Below are positions 17,137-27,480 of a DNA stretch of 64,000 nt, in pieces; the stretch's first letter is position 1; the number at the start of each line of letters is the position of its first letter. Under the pieces are notes generated by a model. It saw only the letters and a list, made by a program, of their open reading frames with translations. It searched no databases and had not been told where the DNA came from. The translations under genes were made by a program, and so were the position numbers. The DNA is from Pseudomonadota bacterium (GTDB lineage: Bacteria; Pseudomonadota; Gammaproteobacteria; Burkholderiales; Sulfuriferulaceae), in contig JAJYPN010000009.1 in assembly GCA_021795395.1 (NCBI GenBank), forward strand, positions 21,541 through 85,540, written 5' to 3'.

Positions 17137-17533
17137 ACTCGGTCTCCAGCAATGGTTACATGAAATGTTTCGATAGTTTTTTGCGGCACCGCGAATTTTC
17201 GCTCGCCAACCCTCTGGCTTGCTCACCAAAGGCGTTCTGACTGTATGGATATCGAATTTTACGCATGATCCATACGCCGTTAGACTGCTGGATGGGTATT
17301 CAGGAGACGTTGCCCGACCAAAAGACTGTTTGTCGAGCTATGAATTGACAAAGGCAATACATCGCCACGAATGTATTGAAAATCTTAATAGAATTGGTTT
17401 TCAGGGGTCGGTACGTTTACGCACGGACCAGGGCGAGCCTTAAAAGGGGACGCTCCTTTTTTAGCGCAGGATGTGAATGCGCTGGATGGCTACCCTTTTG
17501 ACTCCGGCGAAAAACTGTCCAGGCAGTGGTCCA
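17137..17533. other. Intergenic region with an 8/8 inverted repeat at 17355-17378
   Basis: No convincing gene. It holds CAATACAT - 8 bases - ATGTATTG, a perfect inverted repeat, about 220 bases upstream of the oxidoreductase-fdhD operon, a plausible operator. A small AAAAGG/CCTTTT hairpin with a T-tract at about 17441-17461 may end xseA transcription. A 74-codon open frame on the plus strand looks like chance. Confidence 0.4.
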
Positions 17534-18865
17534 CTATAGATATCGTTTTCTGATCTGGACATCGGCGCTGCCCGAAGCGAATTGCAGGTGCAGTTTTTCT
17601 CCCGTCATCGTCTGGTCCGCGCCGCGGATGACTACGCCGGCCTCGTTGCGCACGACGCTGTAACCGCGTTCCAGTACTGCCATCGGGTTCAAATGCTGCA
17701 ATTGTTCTTCGTCATGTTTGATCGCTGTCTGGGATATTTCCAATCGTGCATGCATTGCTCGTTGCATACGATTTTGCAGGAGTTGTGCCGTAACGAGATA
17801 GCTGGCCGGCCGCGGCAGTTGACGCTGCAATCTTTGCAGCATTTGGGTCCGCTGCCAGTCGCGGCGCAGTTCGAGATGGCGATAAGCATTGCGCAACCGG
17901 CTGGCGAACTGGTTCAATAACGTCAGTCGAGCGCCCAGCCTGCGTCCGGGATGCACCAGATGTTCTTCCAGGCGCTGGATATGCCGACCGAGACCGGACA
18001 AATAGTGAGAAATATGACGGCTGAATCGAAACTGTATCGTATCCAGCGCTTGCGCGATTTGCTGATGATGTGCGGTGGCGAGCACGGCGGCGGCGGTAGG
18101 GGTGGGCGCACGCTGATCGGCTACGAAGTCGGCCATGGTGATATCGGTTTCATGGCCGACGCCGCTGATAATCGGAATCGGACTGGCGGCGATGGCGCGG
18201 GCCACGCTTTCTTCGTTGAACGGCCACAAATCCTCTATGCTGCCGCCGCCGCGGCACAGGATCAGCACATCGCATTCGGCGCGGCTATAAGCCTGATTGA
18301 GCGCAGCGACTATTTGTCCGGCTGAGGCTGCGCCTTGCACGGAACAAGGGTATATCACTATCGGCAGGCCGGGCATTTGCCGTCGCAAGGTGCTTAGTAC
18401 GTCCTGCAAGGCTGCGGCTTGCGGAGAAGTAATGATGCCGAGGCGACGCGGCATGGCGGGAAGAGCGCGCTTTCGGGCGACGTCGAACAAGCCTTCGGCT
18501 TGCAGCTTGCGCTTGAGCTGTTCAAAGGCTTCGTATAGTTTTCCCAGACCGGCACGGCGCAAGGTATCGACCTGTAATTGAAATTCGCCACGCGGTTCGT
18601 ATAAACCGGCGGTGGCCCTGACTTCGACCTGCATGCCGTTTTCCGGTTGCCAGTCGACAAATTGATTGCGGCCGCGAAACATGACGCACCGGACTTGCGC
18701 TGTAGCGTCCTTGAGAGAAAAATACCAGTGTCCTGAGGCCGCACGAGTCAGGTTGGATATTTCTCCGGCGATCCAGGTTAATGCGATGCCGCTCTGCAGA
18801 ATTTGCTGGGCAAGACGATTAAATGCGCTGACGCTCAATATGGGCGATGCGGTATCAGGATTCAT
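17534..18865 (-). CDS. xseA: Exodeoxyribonuclease VII large subunit
   Basis: The large subunit of the single-strand-specific exonuclease VII, 443 residues. An N-terminal OB fold (residues 10-110, LTWIAGEISNLTRAASGHWY) binds DNA. The nuclease core follows (LGIITSPQAAALQDVLSTL, VLILCRGGGSIEDLWPFNEE, ISGVGHETDITMADFVADQRAPTPTAAA), then a long coiled-coil region that recruits multiple XseB subunits, ending with VLERGYSVV. The xseB gene is not in this window, which is common. It stands alone between the molybdoenzyme operon and purT, on the same strand. Confidence 0.96.
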   Translation of the reverse strand: MNPDTASPILSVSAFNRLAQQILQSGIALTWIAGEISNLTRAASGHWYFSLKDATAQVRCVMFRGRNQFVDWQPENGMQVEVRATAGLYEPRGEFQLQVDTLRRAGLGKLYEAFEQLKRKLQAEGLFDVARKRALPAMPRRLGIITSPQAAALQDVLSTLRRQMPGLPIVIYPCSVQGAASAGQIVAALNQAYSRAECDVLILCRGGGSIEDLWPFNEESVARAIAASPIPIISGVGHETDITMADFVADQRAPTPTAAAVLATAHHQQIAQALDTIQFRFSRHISHYLSGLGRHIQRLEEHLVHPGRRLGARLTLLNQFASRLRNAYRHLELRRDWQRTQMLQRLQRQLPRPASYLVTAQLLQNRMQRAMHARLEISQTAIKHDEEQLQHLNPMAVLERGYSVVRNEAGVVIRGADQTMTGEKLHLQFASGSADVQIRKRYL

Positions 18866-19064
18866 GTTGGGTAATGTTTTTTGTCAAGTTTTTTCCCGCG
18901 ATTTTTAAATTTACGTTGATTTTAGCCATAAAGCCTTGACAACGTTGTTTTTGTATAACCTGTTGTTTTTATGTAAATAAATTGACTGATAAAAACATGG
19001 GCTATCAATAAAATTTCAGCCCTGCGGCAGACTTAGGCGTTTGTTAAACATTTAGTCCACATAG

Positions 19065-19073
19065 TTATCCACA
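19065..19073 (+). promoter_or_regulatory. Perfect DnaA-box sequence between xseA and purT
   Basis: TTATCCACA, the consensus DnaA box, with a related TAGTCCACA just upstream and an AT-rich stretch (18890-19020) beside it. No other replication-origin feature is present, so it may be a chance match or a DnaA-titrating or regulatory site. Confidence 0.4.
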
Positions 19074-19125
19074 GATTATGGGGGTAACTGGCAAAAAGTC
19101 TTGCGAGCTATAGGCTTATGCACTA

Positions 19126-20322
19126 TTACTCTGAAACTGGAATAATTCGGTCGGCGACCAGCGCGGCGCGTTCCCTCGCGAGCTCGGTATTTTCTGCGCA
19201 GGCAAGGGCGACGCCCATGCGTCGACGGGCGGATGAAGCGGGCTTGCCGAACAGGCGTATGCTGCTGCGCGGCACTTGCAGCGCTTGCGCTACGCCTTCG
19301 AATAGCAGATTTTCGGTAACCACTCGTCCGTAAATGACCGCCGATGCGCCCGGTTCGCGTTGACGTGTATCGATCGGCAAGCCTAGAATCGCGCGCGCAT
19401 GCAGTTCGAATTCGCTCTGGTATTGGGTGCATAGCGTGACCATGCCGGTATCGTGCGGCCGCGGCGAGACTTCCGAAAACCAGACTTCATCCCCGCGGAC
19501 AAACAGCTCGACGCCGAAGATTCCACGCCCTCCCAGATTGTCGGTGACGGTGCGCGCAATTTCCTGCGCCCTGGCTAGGGCCTGCTGCGTCATTGCCTGC
19601 GGTTGCCAGGACTCGACATAGTCGCCATGCACCTGGATATGGCCGATGGGTGCGCAAAAATGCGTTTCGGTTTGCCCGTTTTGACCCAGAGCGCGTACGG
19701 TAAGCAGCGTAATTTCGTAATCGAAGCGGATTTCACCTTCAACTATGACGCGACCCTGATCGACCCGGCTGGCGCTGGCGGCATATTCCCAGGCGGCGGC
19801 GATCTCGTCGGCGCAGGTCAGGCGCGATTGTCCCTTGCCGGAGGACGACATGACCGGTTTGACCAGACAGGGAAAACCGATGTGATCGACAGCCGCCTGC
19901 AGGCTATCGAGGCTATCGGCAAAGCGGTACGATGATGTCGGCAGTCCCAGCGTTTCCGCTGCCAGCCGGCGGATTCCTTCGCGGTTCATGGTCAACTGTA
20001 CCGCGCGTGCGGTAGGGATCACCTGACACAACCCAGCCTGTTCGATGGCGGTCAGTTCATCGGTCGCAATGGCTTCGATTTCCGGTACGAGGAAATGGGG
20101 ACGTTCCAGTTCGACTACGGCGCGCAACGCGGTGCGGTCGGTCATGTCGATGACGTGGGCGCGATGCGCGACCTGTTGTCCCGGCGCATGCGCGTAGCGA
20201 TCCACAGCGATTACTTCTATTCCCCAGCGCTGCAATTCGATGATGACTTCCTTGCCCAGTTCGCCGCTGCCGAGCAGCATGACGCGAGTGGCTTGTGGTG
20301 TAAGTGGTGTGCCTATGCGCAT
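19126..20322 (-). CDS. purT: Formate-dependent phosphoribosylglycinamide formyltransferase (GAR transformylase 2)
   Basis: Makes formyl-GAR in purine synthesis using formate and ATP, an alternative to folate-dependent PurN. The 398 residues form an ATP-grasp enzyme: the N-terminal Rossmann-like domain ([21 protein letters not shown]), the central ATP-grasp ([39 protein letters not shown]) and the C-terminal part with [16 protein letters not shown] and the small-domain end [17 protein letters not shown]. Length and motifs are normal. It is a single gene, divergent from miaA. Confidence 0.97.
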   Translation of the reverse strand: MRIGTPLTPQATRVMLLGSGELGKEVIIELQRWGIEVIAVDRYAHAPGQQVAHRAHVIDMTDRTALRAVVELERPHFLVPEIEAIATDELTAIEQAGLCQVIPTARAVQLTMNREGIRRLAAETLGLPTSSYRFADSLDSLQAAVDHIGFPCLVKPVMSSSGKGQSRLTCADEIAAAWEYAASASRVDQGRVIVEGEIRFDYEITLLTVRALGQNGQTETHFCAPIGHIQVHGDYVESWQPQAMTQQALARAQEIARTVTDNLGGRGIFGVELFVRGDEVWFSEVSPRPHDTGMVTLCTQYQSEFELHARAILGLPIDTRQREPGASAVIYGRVVTENLLFEGVAQALQVPRSSIRLFGKPASSARRRMGVALACAENTELARERAALVADRIIPVSE

Positions 20323-20459
20323 GTATTTTCGTCTTGTAAAGGGTACAAACCGTCATCCCGAGTCGGTTTGTCACCCGGCCGTGAGATTTCGAGAGAATGA
20401 TTGCCGCGGAATGAGGACCGATTTGGAAGTTTAATGATAAACATGTCGATAGACAAGCA

Positions 20460-20509
20460 GGATAAACCGGGTTAGTATCACCTGAAAATGCGATATCAGG
20501 TGCTTATCC
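20460..20509. promoter_or_regulatory. Nested inverted repeat in the purT-miaA divergent region
   Basis: CACCTGA - 10 bases - TCAGGTG (perfect 7/7), flanked outside by GGATAA and TTATCC. It lies between two divergent start codons, as an operator or attenuator would. No known regulator consensus was recognised. Confidence 0.4.
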
Positions 20510-20589
20510 GGTATCCGGGAATCCCATCATTTGCCTCTATCCTACGAACGTCGAATTGAATACAGTATTTCAACTTCCTGCAGGCGGCG

Positions 20590-21540
20590 ATGACGCAAGC
20601 TGACGCCATTTTTTTAATGGGGCCCACCGCTTCGGGAAAAACCGCTGCCGCGCTGGCGCTGGCGCAAATTTTCCCGGTGGAGATCATCAGCGTCGATTCG
20701 GCGCTGGTGTACAACGATATGAATATCGGCACGGCGAAACCCGATGCCGCGACGCTGGCCGCTGCGCCTCACCATCTGATCGATCTGATTTCGCCTGTGC
20801 ATTCCTATTCGGCCGCGCAGTTTTGCGCCGACGCTTTGCCGCTGATGGCGGAAATTACGGCGCGCGGCCGCATTCCCTTGCTGGTGGGCGGGACCATGCT
20901 GTATTTCAAGGCGTTGCGCGAGGGTTTAAGCGATCTGCCTGAAGCCGACCCGGCGATCCGTGCGGTGATCGATGCGGAAGCTGCCGAACGCGGCTGGGAT
21001 GCACTGCATCGCGATCTGCAGCGTCTCGACCCGCTGACGGCTGCGCGCCTGCAACCCGGCGATAGCCAGCGTATCCAGCGCGCGATCGAAATTATCCGGA
21101 TCACCGGCAAAGCCATGTCGGAATGTCTGGCGCAAGGCCGCGAAGCGGAATTGCCGTATCGCGTCCTGCTTCTGGCGCTGATGCCTTCGGCACGAGAAGT
21201 CCTGCACGAGCGGATCGCGCAACGCTTCGATACCATGCTGTCTGCAGGTCTGGTAGAGGAACTGGCCGGCCTGCGCGCACGCTATGACTTGCGCGACGAG
21301 TTGCCGTCCATGCGTTGCGTCGGCTATCGCCAGGCTTGGGCGTATCAGGAGGGCGTCTATGATTACGACGAAATGCGTGACCGCGGAATTTTTGCTACCC
21401 GCCAGTTGGCCAAACGGCAAATGACCTGGTTACGCAATATGTCCGGCATAGCGGCGATGGACTGTCTGGACGCCAGACTGACGCAGAAGCTCATCGAAGC
21501 TATCGATGATTTCCTGCAAACTTCGCAATCGCTGTCATAG
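20590..21540 (+). CDS. miaA: tRNA dimethylallyltransferase MiaA
   Basis: Adds the dimethylallyl group to A37 of tRNAs reading UNN codons. The 316 residues have the P-loop [17 protein letters not shown], the family motifs [20 protein letters not shown] and [20 protein letters not shown], then [17 protein letters not shown], and the tRNA-binding insert with [11 protein letters not shown]. The late block [13 protein letters not shown] and [13 protein letters not shown] is also conserved. The last six bases overlap the convergent EAL-HDOD gene. In many proteobacteria it is followed by hfq; here hfq is absent. Confidence 0.97.
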   Translation: MTQADAIFLMGPTASGKTAAALALAQIFPVEIISVDSALVYNDMNIGTAKPDAATLAAAPHHLIDLISPVHSYSAAQFCADALPLMAEITARGRIPLLVGGTMLYFKALREGLSDLPEADPAIRAVIDAEAAERGWDALHRDLQRLDPLTAARLQPGDSQRIQRAIEIIRITGKAMSECLAQGREAELPYRVLLLALMPSAREVLHERIAQRFDTMLSAGLVEELAGLRARYDLRDELPSMRCVGYRQAWAYQEGVYDYDEMRDRGIFATRQLAKRQMTWLRNMSGIAAMDCLDARLTQKLIEAIDDFLQTSQSLS

Positions 21541-22887
21541 TGGCGTGGCTTCGGTAAGCACCAGGGCGTTGATCAAGGCAAGATTGACATCGACCGAGCT
21601 CACCAGGCAATGCGCTGCCAGATTTTCTATGGCCTGCTGATCGCCGTTTTCCGCGGCAAACGCCAGTTTGAGCATTAATCCGCCGGTGCCTTTTTGATCG
21701 ATAAGGGCGGATTTTATGTGAACGCTCATTTTGAGCGGATGGATCGCACGCTCCAACGGCAGGTTCAGCAGTTCGCCGATCACGGAGAACTGACCGATCA
21801 GATACGCCGCCCGGGGATCGATCTGTTGCAGGCTTTTACGCGCCAGCGTCTCCAGAAAAAAGCCGCGGCTGAGCCCGCGTTTCAATAATTTCAGCGTACC
21901 GGTGCGCGGTTCGGCGCTGGTATGCAGCAGCAAGGTCAGCCAGCGATACAGACCCGCATGTTTGAGCTGCTGGAATGCCTGAGTGAGAGTATCGATAGGC
22001 ATTTCAAGATTATCCAGCGTATTGGTATACGCGATCAATTGATAGCACAGGCGTGCGTCGGTATGGATCATCGATTCGATTTCAGCCAGATCGTGACGTG
22101 CGATGACTCGATCCATCAATTCGAGCAGGCGTAGACGGCTGATTTCGGTAGGCGGCAGTACATATTCGCGGGTTTCGTCGCAATACGTTCCCTGAAAGCC
22201 GTCGAATTTGAGTTTGACGCACAAATCGAAGGTTTCCTGGCAGCCTATGTTGGCCGCGATCAGCTTTTGCATCCCCAATAGCCGCAATGCCTTGGCGGTC
22301 GTTTCCAGTTCGGCGGCATTGAGCAGGCCGACGTCGACGCGCGCCTGTTGGATCAGATCGGCCAGAGCGGCAGGTATTTTCATGCCGTGACGATAATTGA
22401 CAAGCAGATGAAATCCCTCGCGCCGGCGTTTTTTGATTTGAGGCAGCCAGAGCGTAATTGCGCTCGGTAGAATATCAAGAGTAAAAATAACGTGTTGGCG
22501 GGGCAGAAAGTCGATGTCTTTCGCGGCCAGCGAAACGGCGTCGATGTTGACGAGCAGCGGGTACGCCGGCTGCTTTTCGTTTTCCGTCAGGGAACACAAA
22601 CCCGCTATCAGCGTTGTATCATCGCTCTGGCGCAACGATTGCTCCTGCAAACGCTGATCATGATAAGCGAGACGGATGCGCGGTATGAGTTCGACTGCCG
22701 TAATTCGACCGGAACTGTCGTAAACCGCTTGCCGGTTCAGTAAGCGTTCAATGATATCGTTCTGCTGCGAGGGTGCGCCGCACGTATCTATCGACAGCAC
22801 ATGCGTGGAAATATTGTGTTTATCCTTGCTTATCGTGTTGATATTGCGTTCTTTTTTTCGTTCCTGAAGAAGGGGTAAGGATTTCAT
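21535..22887 (-). CDS. EAL-HDOD (YuxH-like) signalling protein with degenerate EAL domain
   Basis: A 450-residue protein in the layout of YuxH proteins: a reduced EAL-like barrel (about residues 45-240, beginning [20 protein letters not shown]) and a C-terminal HDOD domain (from [19 protein letters not shown] to the end, with [20 protein letters not shown]). The usual VNFD and catalytic acidic motifs of active c-di-GMP phosphodiesterases are replaced ([30 protein letters not shown]), so hydrolysis of c-di-GMP is unlikely; a scaffold or signal-binding role is inferred. The first ~40 residues are variable. It overlaps miaA by 6 bases tail to tail. Confidence 0.8.
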   Translation of the reverse strand: MKSLPLLQERKKERNINTISKDKHNISTHVLSIDTCGAPSQQNDIIERLLNRQAVYDSSGRITAVELIPRIRLAYHDQRLQEQSLRQSDDTTLIAGLCSLTENEKQPAYPLLVNIDAVSLAAKDIDFLPRQHVIFTLDILPSAITLWLPQIKKRRREGFHLLVNYRHGMKIPAALADLIQQARVDVGLLNAAELETTAKALRLLGMQKLIAANIGCQETFDLCVKLKFDGFQGTYCDETREYVLPPTEISRLRLLELMDRVIARHDLAEIESMIHTDARLCYQLIAYTNTLDNLEMPIDTLTQAFQQLKHAGLYRWLTLLLHTSAEPRTGTLKLLKRGLSRGFFLETLARKSLQQIDPRAAYLIGQFSVIGELLNLPLERAIHPLKMSVHIKSALIDQKGTGGLMLKLAFAAENGDQQAIENLAAHCLVSSVDVNLALINALVLTEATPL

Positions 22888-23088
22888 CGCGACTCCGTAC
22901 TGCCTGGGTAGTAATACTCCCTATGCAGGAATTATACCGTATTTGAAGGCATCCACGCGGCAGCGTTCCGCGTGGAGCCGGAAGTGTCGTTTATAGGTTG
23001 TGATCCGGCATTGCAGGAATTAAGCGAATTTGCCTGAAAAAGGTTAGTATACGCAAATTTACGATGGCAAAAACCATAAGGACGGGCG

Positions 23089-24783
23089 ATGCGGGTTAGC
23101 GTACGCGATTTCGACCGGTCGGCGGCGGAACGCCTGACGTCTGGCGGCATACATCCCATTCTGGCGCGCGTGTACGCCGCACGGGGCGTGACCGAAGCAA
23201 TGCAGCTCGACAGCGGATTAGCGCGTTTGCTGCATTATGGGACGCTTAAAAATATTCGGGCTGCAAGCGTACGGTTGGCCGATGCGATCATGGCTCGCGA
23301 GCGTGTAGTGATTGTGGCCGATTACGATGCCGACGGCGCGACTGCCTGCGCGACGGCAGTACGCGGTTTCGCATTGCTGGGGCTGGAAGCCGGTTATCTT
23401 GTTCCCAACCGTTTCGAATACGGTTACGGATTGACGCCGGAAATCGTTCGGGTCGCGGCGATGAGACAGCCCGATCTGATCATTACCGTCGATAACGGCA
23501 TAGCCAGCCTGGACGGTATACGCACCGCGCGAGGACTCGGCATCGACGTGCTGGTTACCGACCATCATTTGCCTGGAGACGAACTGCCCGATGCATTGAT
23601 CGTCAATCCCAGCCAGCCCGGCTGCCATTTTCCCAGCAAGCATCTGGCCGGCGTCGGCGTGATGTTTTACGTGCTGCTTGCCGTCCGTGCCGAATTGCAG
23701 GCGCGCGGACGATTTGCCGCTGGCAAATCGCCTAATCTGGCGCAATTGCTCGATATCGTTGCGCTCGGCACGGTAGCGGATGTCGTCAGGCTGGATGACA
23801 ATAACCGCATTCTGGTCGAGCAAGGTTTGCGCCGCATACGCCAGGGTCGCGCCTGCGCCGGGATAAACGCGCTGTTTCGGGTAGCGAACCGTCCGGTCGA
23901 GACGGCGACGGTCGCCGACCTGGGTTTCATGATAGGGCCCAGACTGAATGCAGCAGGCCGGCTGGAAGATATGTCGCTGGGCATCGCCTGCCTGCTGAGC
24001 GGCGATCCGTCGATTGCCGCCGGTTACGCAGAACGCTTGCATGCATTGAACGCCGAGCGCCGGGCGATTGAAGCTGATATGCAGGAGCAGGCACTGGCGC
24101 AGTTGGAGACGATAACAGCGGCGGACAGCTACACACTGGTCATGTTCGATCCAGCATGGCATCAGGGCGTCATTGGCATCCTCGCGTCCAGACTGAAGGA
24201 CAAATTCCATCGCCCGGTTATCTGCTTTGCACGCAGCGCCGACGGCGAAATCAAGGGGTCAGGGCGATCAATCGGTACCCTGCATTTACGCGACGCCATC
24301 GATTGGGTGGCGAAGCGCGCGCCGGATCTGATTTTGAAGTTCGGCGGTCATGCAGCGGCAGCGGGTTTGTCGATACGTGAGGCGTACTTGCCCGAGTTCA
24401 TGGACCTGTTCGAAGCCGCCGCCCGCCATTTCCTCGCGCCGGACGATCTTGCTACTCAGATCGCGATTGACGGCGATCTGCCGGCGGACGCCTGTACGCC
24501 GGATTTAGCCGGAACCATAGGCGCGCAAGTATGGGGACAGGGATTTCCGGCGCCGCGGTTTGCAGGGAAATTTCGCGTGACCGGACAAAAAATCCTGAAA
24601 GACAAGCATCTGAAATTCCAGTTAACGGCCGGAAAAACCGGCTTCGACAGTATATTGTTCAACCGGACGGAATTGTTGCCCGACGAGATAGATGCCGTGT
24701 TCGAGCTCGAACTCAACCGCTACCAGGGGAGAACGAGCCTGCAAATCAAATTGCATCATTGGACTGGGGTAGGGACTGCATGA
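23089..24783 (+). CDS. recJ: Single-stranded-DNA-specific exonuclease RecJ
   Basis: A 5'-3' single-strand exonuclease used in mismatch repair and RecF-pathway recombination, 564 residues, the standard length. The DHH core motifs are all visible: VVIVADYDADGATACATAV, LIITVDNGIASLDGI, VLVTDHHLPGDELP, VALGTVADVV and GPRLNAAGRLEDM. The DHHA1 domain has FGGHAAAAGLSI, and the C-terminal OB domain ends with LELNRYQGRTSLQIKL. The gene stands alone; the Fic gene with its repeat-rich leader follows. Confidence 0.97.
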   Translation: MRVSVRDFDRSAAERLTSGGIHPILARVYAARGVTEAMQLDSGLARLLHYGTLKNIRAASVRLADAIMARERVVIVADYDADGATACATAVRGFALLGLEAGYLVPNRFEYGYGLTPEIVRVAAMRQPDLIITVDNGIASLDGIRTARGLGIDVLVTDHHLPGDELPDALIVNPSQPGCHFPSKHLAGVGVMFYVLLAVRAELQARGRFAAGKSPNLAQLLDIVALGTVADVVRLDDNNRILVEQGLRRIRQGRACAGINALFRVANRPVETATVADLGFMIGPRLNAAGRLEDMSLGIACLLSGDPSIAAGYAERLHALNAERRAIEADMQEQALAQLETITAADSYTLVMFDPAWHQGVIGILASRLKDKFHRPVICFARSADGEIKGSGRSIGTLHLRDAIDWVAKRAPDLILKFGGHAAAAGLSIREAYLPEFMDLFEAAARHFLAPDDLATQIAIDGDLPADACTPDLAGTIGAQVWGQGFPAPRFAGKFRVTGQKILKDKHLKFQLTAGKTGFDSILFNRTELLPDEIDAVFELELNRYQGRTSLQIKLHHWTGVGTA

Positions 24784-24836
24784 TTTTTGCGTCACTCGAT
24801 AAAACCTGACGGAGTTTGATGCATACTGAAAAACCA

Positions 24837-24931
24837 TTTTCTATGCACATCCAAGTTGCCGTATATAAAAAATTGGTGTTTCTATGCATGTGGAGGTTAA
24901 TATGTATATAAATTTACATTTTCTATATGCG
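24837..24931 (+). repeat. Three imperfect direct repeats (~42-base period) upstream of the Fic gene
   Basis: TTTCTATGCAC (from 24838), TTTCTATGCAT (from 24880) and TTTCTATATGC (from 24920) recur about every 41-42 bases. The second and third copies are each preceded by GTATATAAA (24861 and 24904), so the full unit is about 28 bases. The array is AT-rich and ends 20 bases before the fic start codon. An operator array for autoregulation is the simplest reading. Confidence 0.6.
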
Positions 24932-24950
24932 TCATAGTCAGGGAGCACCG

Positions 24951-26024
24951 ATGCATCGAATTTCCCCGCTTGAGCAACTGGATGCAGCACGTTTCGATAC
25001 GCCGGCGATTCTTAAAAAACTGGTGAGCAGCAGCCGTTGTCTGGCCGAACTGAAAGGTATTGCCGGGTCTATCCCGCATCAAGGTATCCTGATCAATACA
25101 CTGGGTTTGCAGGAAGCCAAGGACAGCTCGGAAATTGAGAACATCGTTACTACCCATGACGAGTTATTCAAAGAAGATGTATTGCCTGTAGTTTTTGCCA
25201 ATCCGGCGGTAAAAGAGGTGCTACGCTACCGGCAGGCGTTGCGGGTGGGATTTGAGCAGGTCAAACGCAGCGGACTGCTTACCGTGAACCATATTATTGA
25301 GATTCAAGCTGAGCTGGAGCGCAACCATGCGGGTTTTCGCAAATTGCCGGGAACGGCACTGAAAAATGATGGCGGCCACACCATTTACACTCCGCCCCAG
25401 AACCCGCAAGAAATCATGAGTTTGATGAGCAGTCTTGAGCATTTCATCAATGAGGCCGAGTTGTACGCCGCAGATCCGTTGATCAAGATGGCGCTGATTC
25501 ACCATCAGTTTGAGAGTATCCATCCGTTTTACGATGGCAACGGGCGCACAGGCCGCATTTTGAATGTGTTGTATTTAGTGAAGGAAGGTTTGCTGGATAT
25601 TCCGGTACTGTATCTGAGCAATTATATTGTACGCACCAAGACGGATTATTACCGCTTGCTGCAAACCGTGCGGATGGAAGATCGCTGGGAGGATTGGGTA
25701 CTGTACATGCTGGAGGCGGTAGAGCAAACTGCAGTGCAGACGATTGCCACTATTCAGGCAATCAAAGTGGCGGTGCAGGATTACAAGCACCGCATACGTG
25801 CAGAGTACAAGTTTTATAGTCATGATCTGATCAATAATTTATTCACGCATCCCTATACCAAAATTGAATTCGTGCAGCGTGATTTGCAGGTGTCGCGCAT
25901 TACGGCGACCAAGTATCTGGAAGCACTGACAGATGGCGGTTTTGTGCAAAAGCAGAAAATGGGCCGGGGTAATTATTATGTCAACATCGCTCTGAATGCG
26001 ATTTTGATGGGTAATGCAGGATGA
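24951..26024 (+). CDS. Fic family protein (adenylyltransferase-like, class II with N-terminal inhibitory motif)
   Basis: A 357-residue Fic enzyme, expected to transfer AMP from ATP to a hydroxyl of a target protein. The complete active-site motif HPFYDGNGRTGR is at residues 191-202. The inhibitory helix motif [S/T]xxxE[G/N] is present as SSEIEN (59-64), N-terminal to the Fic core, which marks class II. A winged-helix domain ends the protein (RDLQVSRITATKYLEALTD). The ATG at 24951 has GGGAG at 6 bases; an upstream ATG at 24927 does not. It may act as a regulated toxin or stress switch; the target is unknown. A 38-codon frame overlaps its stop. Confidence 0.9.
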   Translation: MHRISPLEQLDAARFDTPAILKKLVSSSRCLAELKGIAGSIPHQGILINTLGLQEAKDSSEIENIVTTHDELFKEDVLPVVFANPAVKEVLRYRQALRVGFEQVKRSGLLTVNHIIEIQAELERNHAGFRKLPGTALKNDGGHTIYTPPQNPQEIMSLMSSLEHFINEAELYAADPLIKMALIHHQFESIHPFYDGNGRTGRILNVLYLVKEGLLDIPVLYLSNYIVRTKTDYYRLLQTVRMEDRWEDWVLYMLEAVEQTAVQTIATIQAIKVAVQDYKHRIRAEYKFYSHDLINNLFTHPYTKIEFVQRDLQVSRITATKYLEALTDGGFVQKQKMGRGNYYVNIALNAILMGNAG

Positions 26025-26137
26025 CAGATATGACCGAAGGGAATACACGCCTGCAAGAGCGGCTTGACCGGGAGATTTACTTGAATTCGATGCGGGCATT
26101 TGTACGGATACCCAAGTTCAGCCGGTTGTGTTTTTAA
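26021..26137 (+). CDS. Possible 38-residue gene or gene remnant after fic
   Basis: A short frame beginning with an ATGA overlap with the fic stop. It encodes MTDMTEGNTRLQERLDREI and on, charged at first and ending in KFSRLCF. The overlap and composition suggest translation, but the frame may be the surviving start of a longer truncated gene. I do not recognise it. Confidence 0.3.
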   Translation: MTDMTEGNTRLQERLDREIYLNSMRAFVRIPKFSRLCF

Positions 26138-26191
26138 TTTGTAATATTGGCTTGTTATGATGCCGGATCGCATTCTTACGGAATCCGGTCC

Positions 26192-27463
26192 ATGGAAAAT
26201 ATTGCGGAACTGAGCATCGCTGTCGAACCTTTAACGTCTGACATTACCATCGCCGACGTCGGAGATCTGTTTCTGCAGCCTGCTTATGACCGTTTTCTGT
26301 CCTTGCCTGTGGTTCGTGACGGCGAGCCGCTCGGCGTCATCAGCCGTTACCATGTGCAACGCATCCTGATGGGCCGTTACGGCCGGGAGTTGCAGGGGGC
26401 AAAGGCGGTCAAGCATTTCATGAACAATTCGCCGCTGCTGGTTTCGGTCGACCGGCCGGTGGAAGAGGCAAGCCATCATATCACGCGTAATATCGCGTTT
26501 CCCATTACCGAAGATTTCATCATTACCGACGGCGGCAATTATCACGGCGTCGGCTTCGTGATTAACCTGCTGCGCGGTCTCGAAGACAAGCTGATCACCA
26601 AAAACAAGTCGCTGGCGCAGTCGTTTTCCCAATTGCAGGCATCGCAATCGCAGCTGGTGCAGTCCGAAAAAATGGCGTCGCTCGGTCAAATGGTCGCCGG
26701 CGTCGCCCATGAAATCAATACGCCGCTCGGCTACGTGCACAATAATGTCGAAATGGCGCGCGCCGCGTACGACCAGCTGGCTACGCTGAACGAAAAATAC
26801 GAACAGCTGATTTCCATGCTGCAATCGCCCGATCTTGACGAGCGCGCGATGCAGACGCAATTTTCCGAGATACAGGAAATGCGCGAGGAATTTTCCAATA
26901 CGTTTCAGCACGACGAGATGCGTGGCCTGTTTTCCGATACGTTGTACGGTCTCGGTCAAATTTCGGATATCGTCAGTAATCTCAAGAACTTCAGTCGCCT
27001 CGATCAGGCGATGGTGAGCAATATCGACCTTAATCAATGCGTGGACAGCACGCTGGTGATCGCGAACAATCTGATCAAGCATAAGGTCGAGGTGATCCGG
27101 GATTTGGGCGTTCTGCCCAAGGTCCGTTGCGCTCCGTCGCAAATCAATCAGGTTCTGCTGAATCTGATCACCAATGCCGTACACGCCATCGAAGACCGCG
27201 GCCGCATCATGATCAGCACCTTCAGCGACGGGCAATTCGTGCATATCATTATCCGCGATAGCGGTAAGGGGATACCTGCCGAAAACCTGAGTAAAATATT
27301 TGACCCATTTTTTACGACCAAACCGATAGGTGAAGGCACCGGATTGGGTCTTTCCATTACTTTCAAGATCATTCGGGACCATCAAGGTTATATCCGAGTG
27401 AAATCCCGGGTCGGCAAGGGGACGGCATTTTGCGTCAGTCTTCCGATTGCCGAACAGCCTTGA
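26192..27463 (+). CDS. Sensor histidine kinase with N-terminal CBS-like domain
   Basis: A 423-residue cytoplasmic kinase with no membrane segment. The N-terminal ~120 residues resemble a CBS pair ([37 protein letters not shown]; a second [12 protein letters not shown]). A coiled coil (residues 130-155) joins it to a DHp helix with the phosphorylated histidine at H163 in [13 protein letters not shown]. The ATPase domain has the N box [13 protein letters not shown]1 RDSGKGIP, F box [22 protein letters not shown] input would sense a nucleotide such as AMP/ATP, which is inference. The response regulator gene starts 18 bases downstream. Confidence 0.88.
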   Translation: MENIAELSIAVEPLTSDITIADVGDLFLQPAYDRFLSLPVVRDGEPLGVISRYHVQRILMGRYGRELQGAKAVKHFMNNSPLLVSVDRPVEEASHHITRNIAFPITEDFIITDGGNYHGVGFVINLLRGLEDKLITKNKSLAQSFSQLQASQSQLVQSEKMASLGQMVAGVAHEINTPLGYVHNNVEMARAAYDQLATLNEKYEQLISMLQSPDLDERAMQTQFSEIQEMREEFSNTFQHDEMRGLFSDTLYGLGQISDIVSNLKNFSRLDQAMVSNIDLNQCVDSTLVIANNLIKHKVEVIRDLGVLPKVRCAPSQINQVLLNLITNAVHAIEDRGRIMISTFSDGQFVHIIIRDSGKGIPAENLSKIFDPFFTTKPIGEGTGLGLSITFKIIRDHQGYIRVKSRVGKGTAFCVSLPIAEQP

Positions 27464-27480
27464 ATGGCGCAGGGGGCATG

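Noticed and set aside
17219..17443. 74-codon plus-strand frame upstream of the molybdoenzyme
   Set aside because: No ribosome-binding site, no similarity that I recognise, and composition unlike its neighbours.
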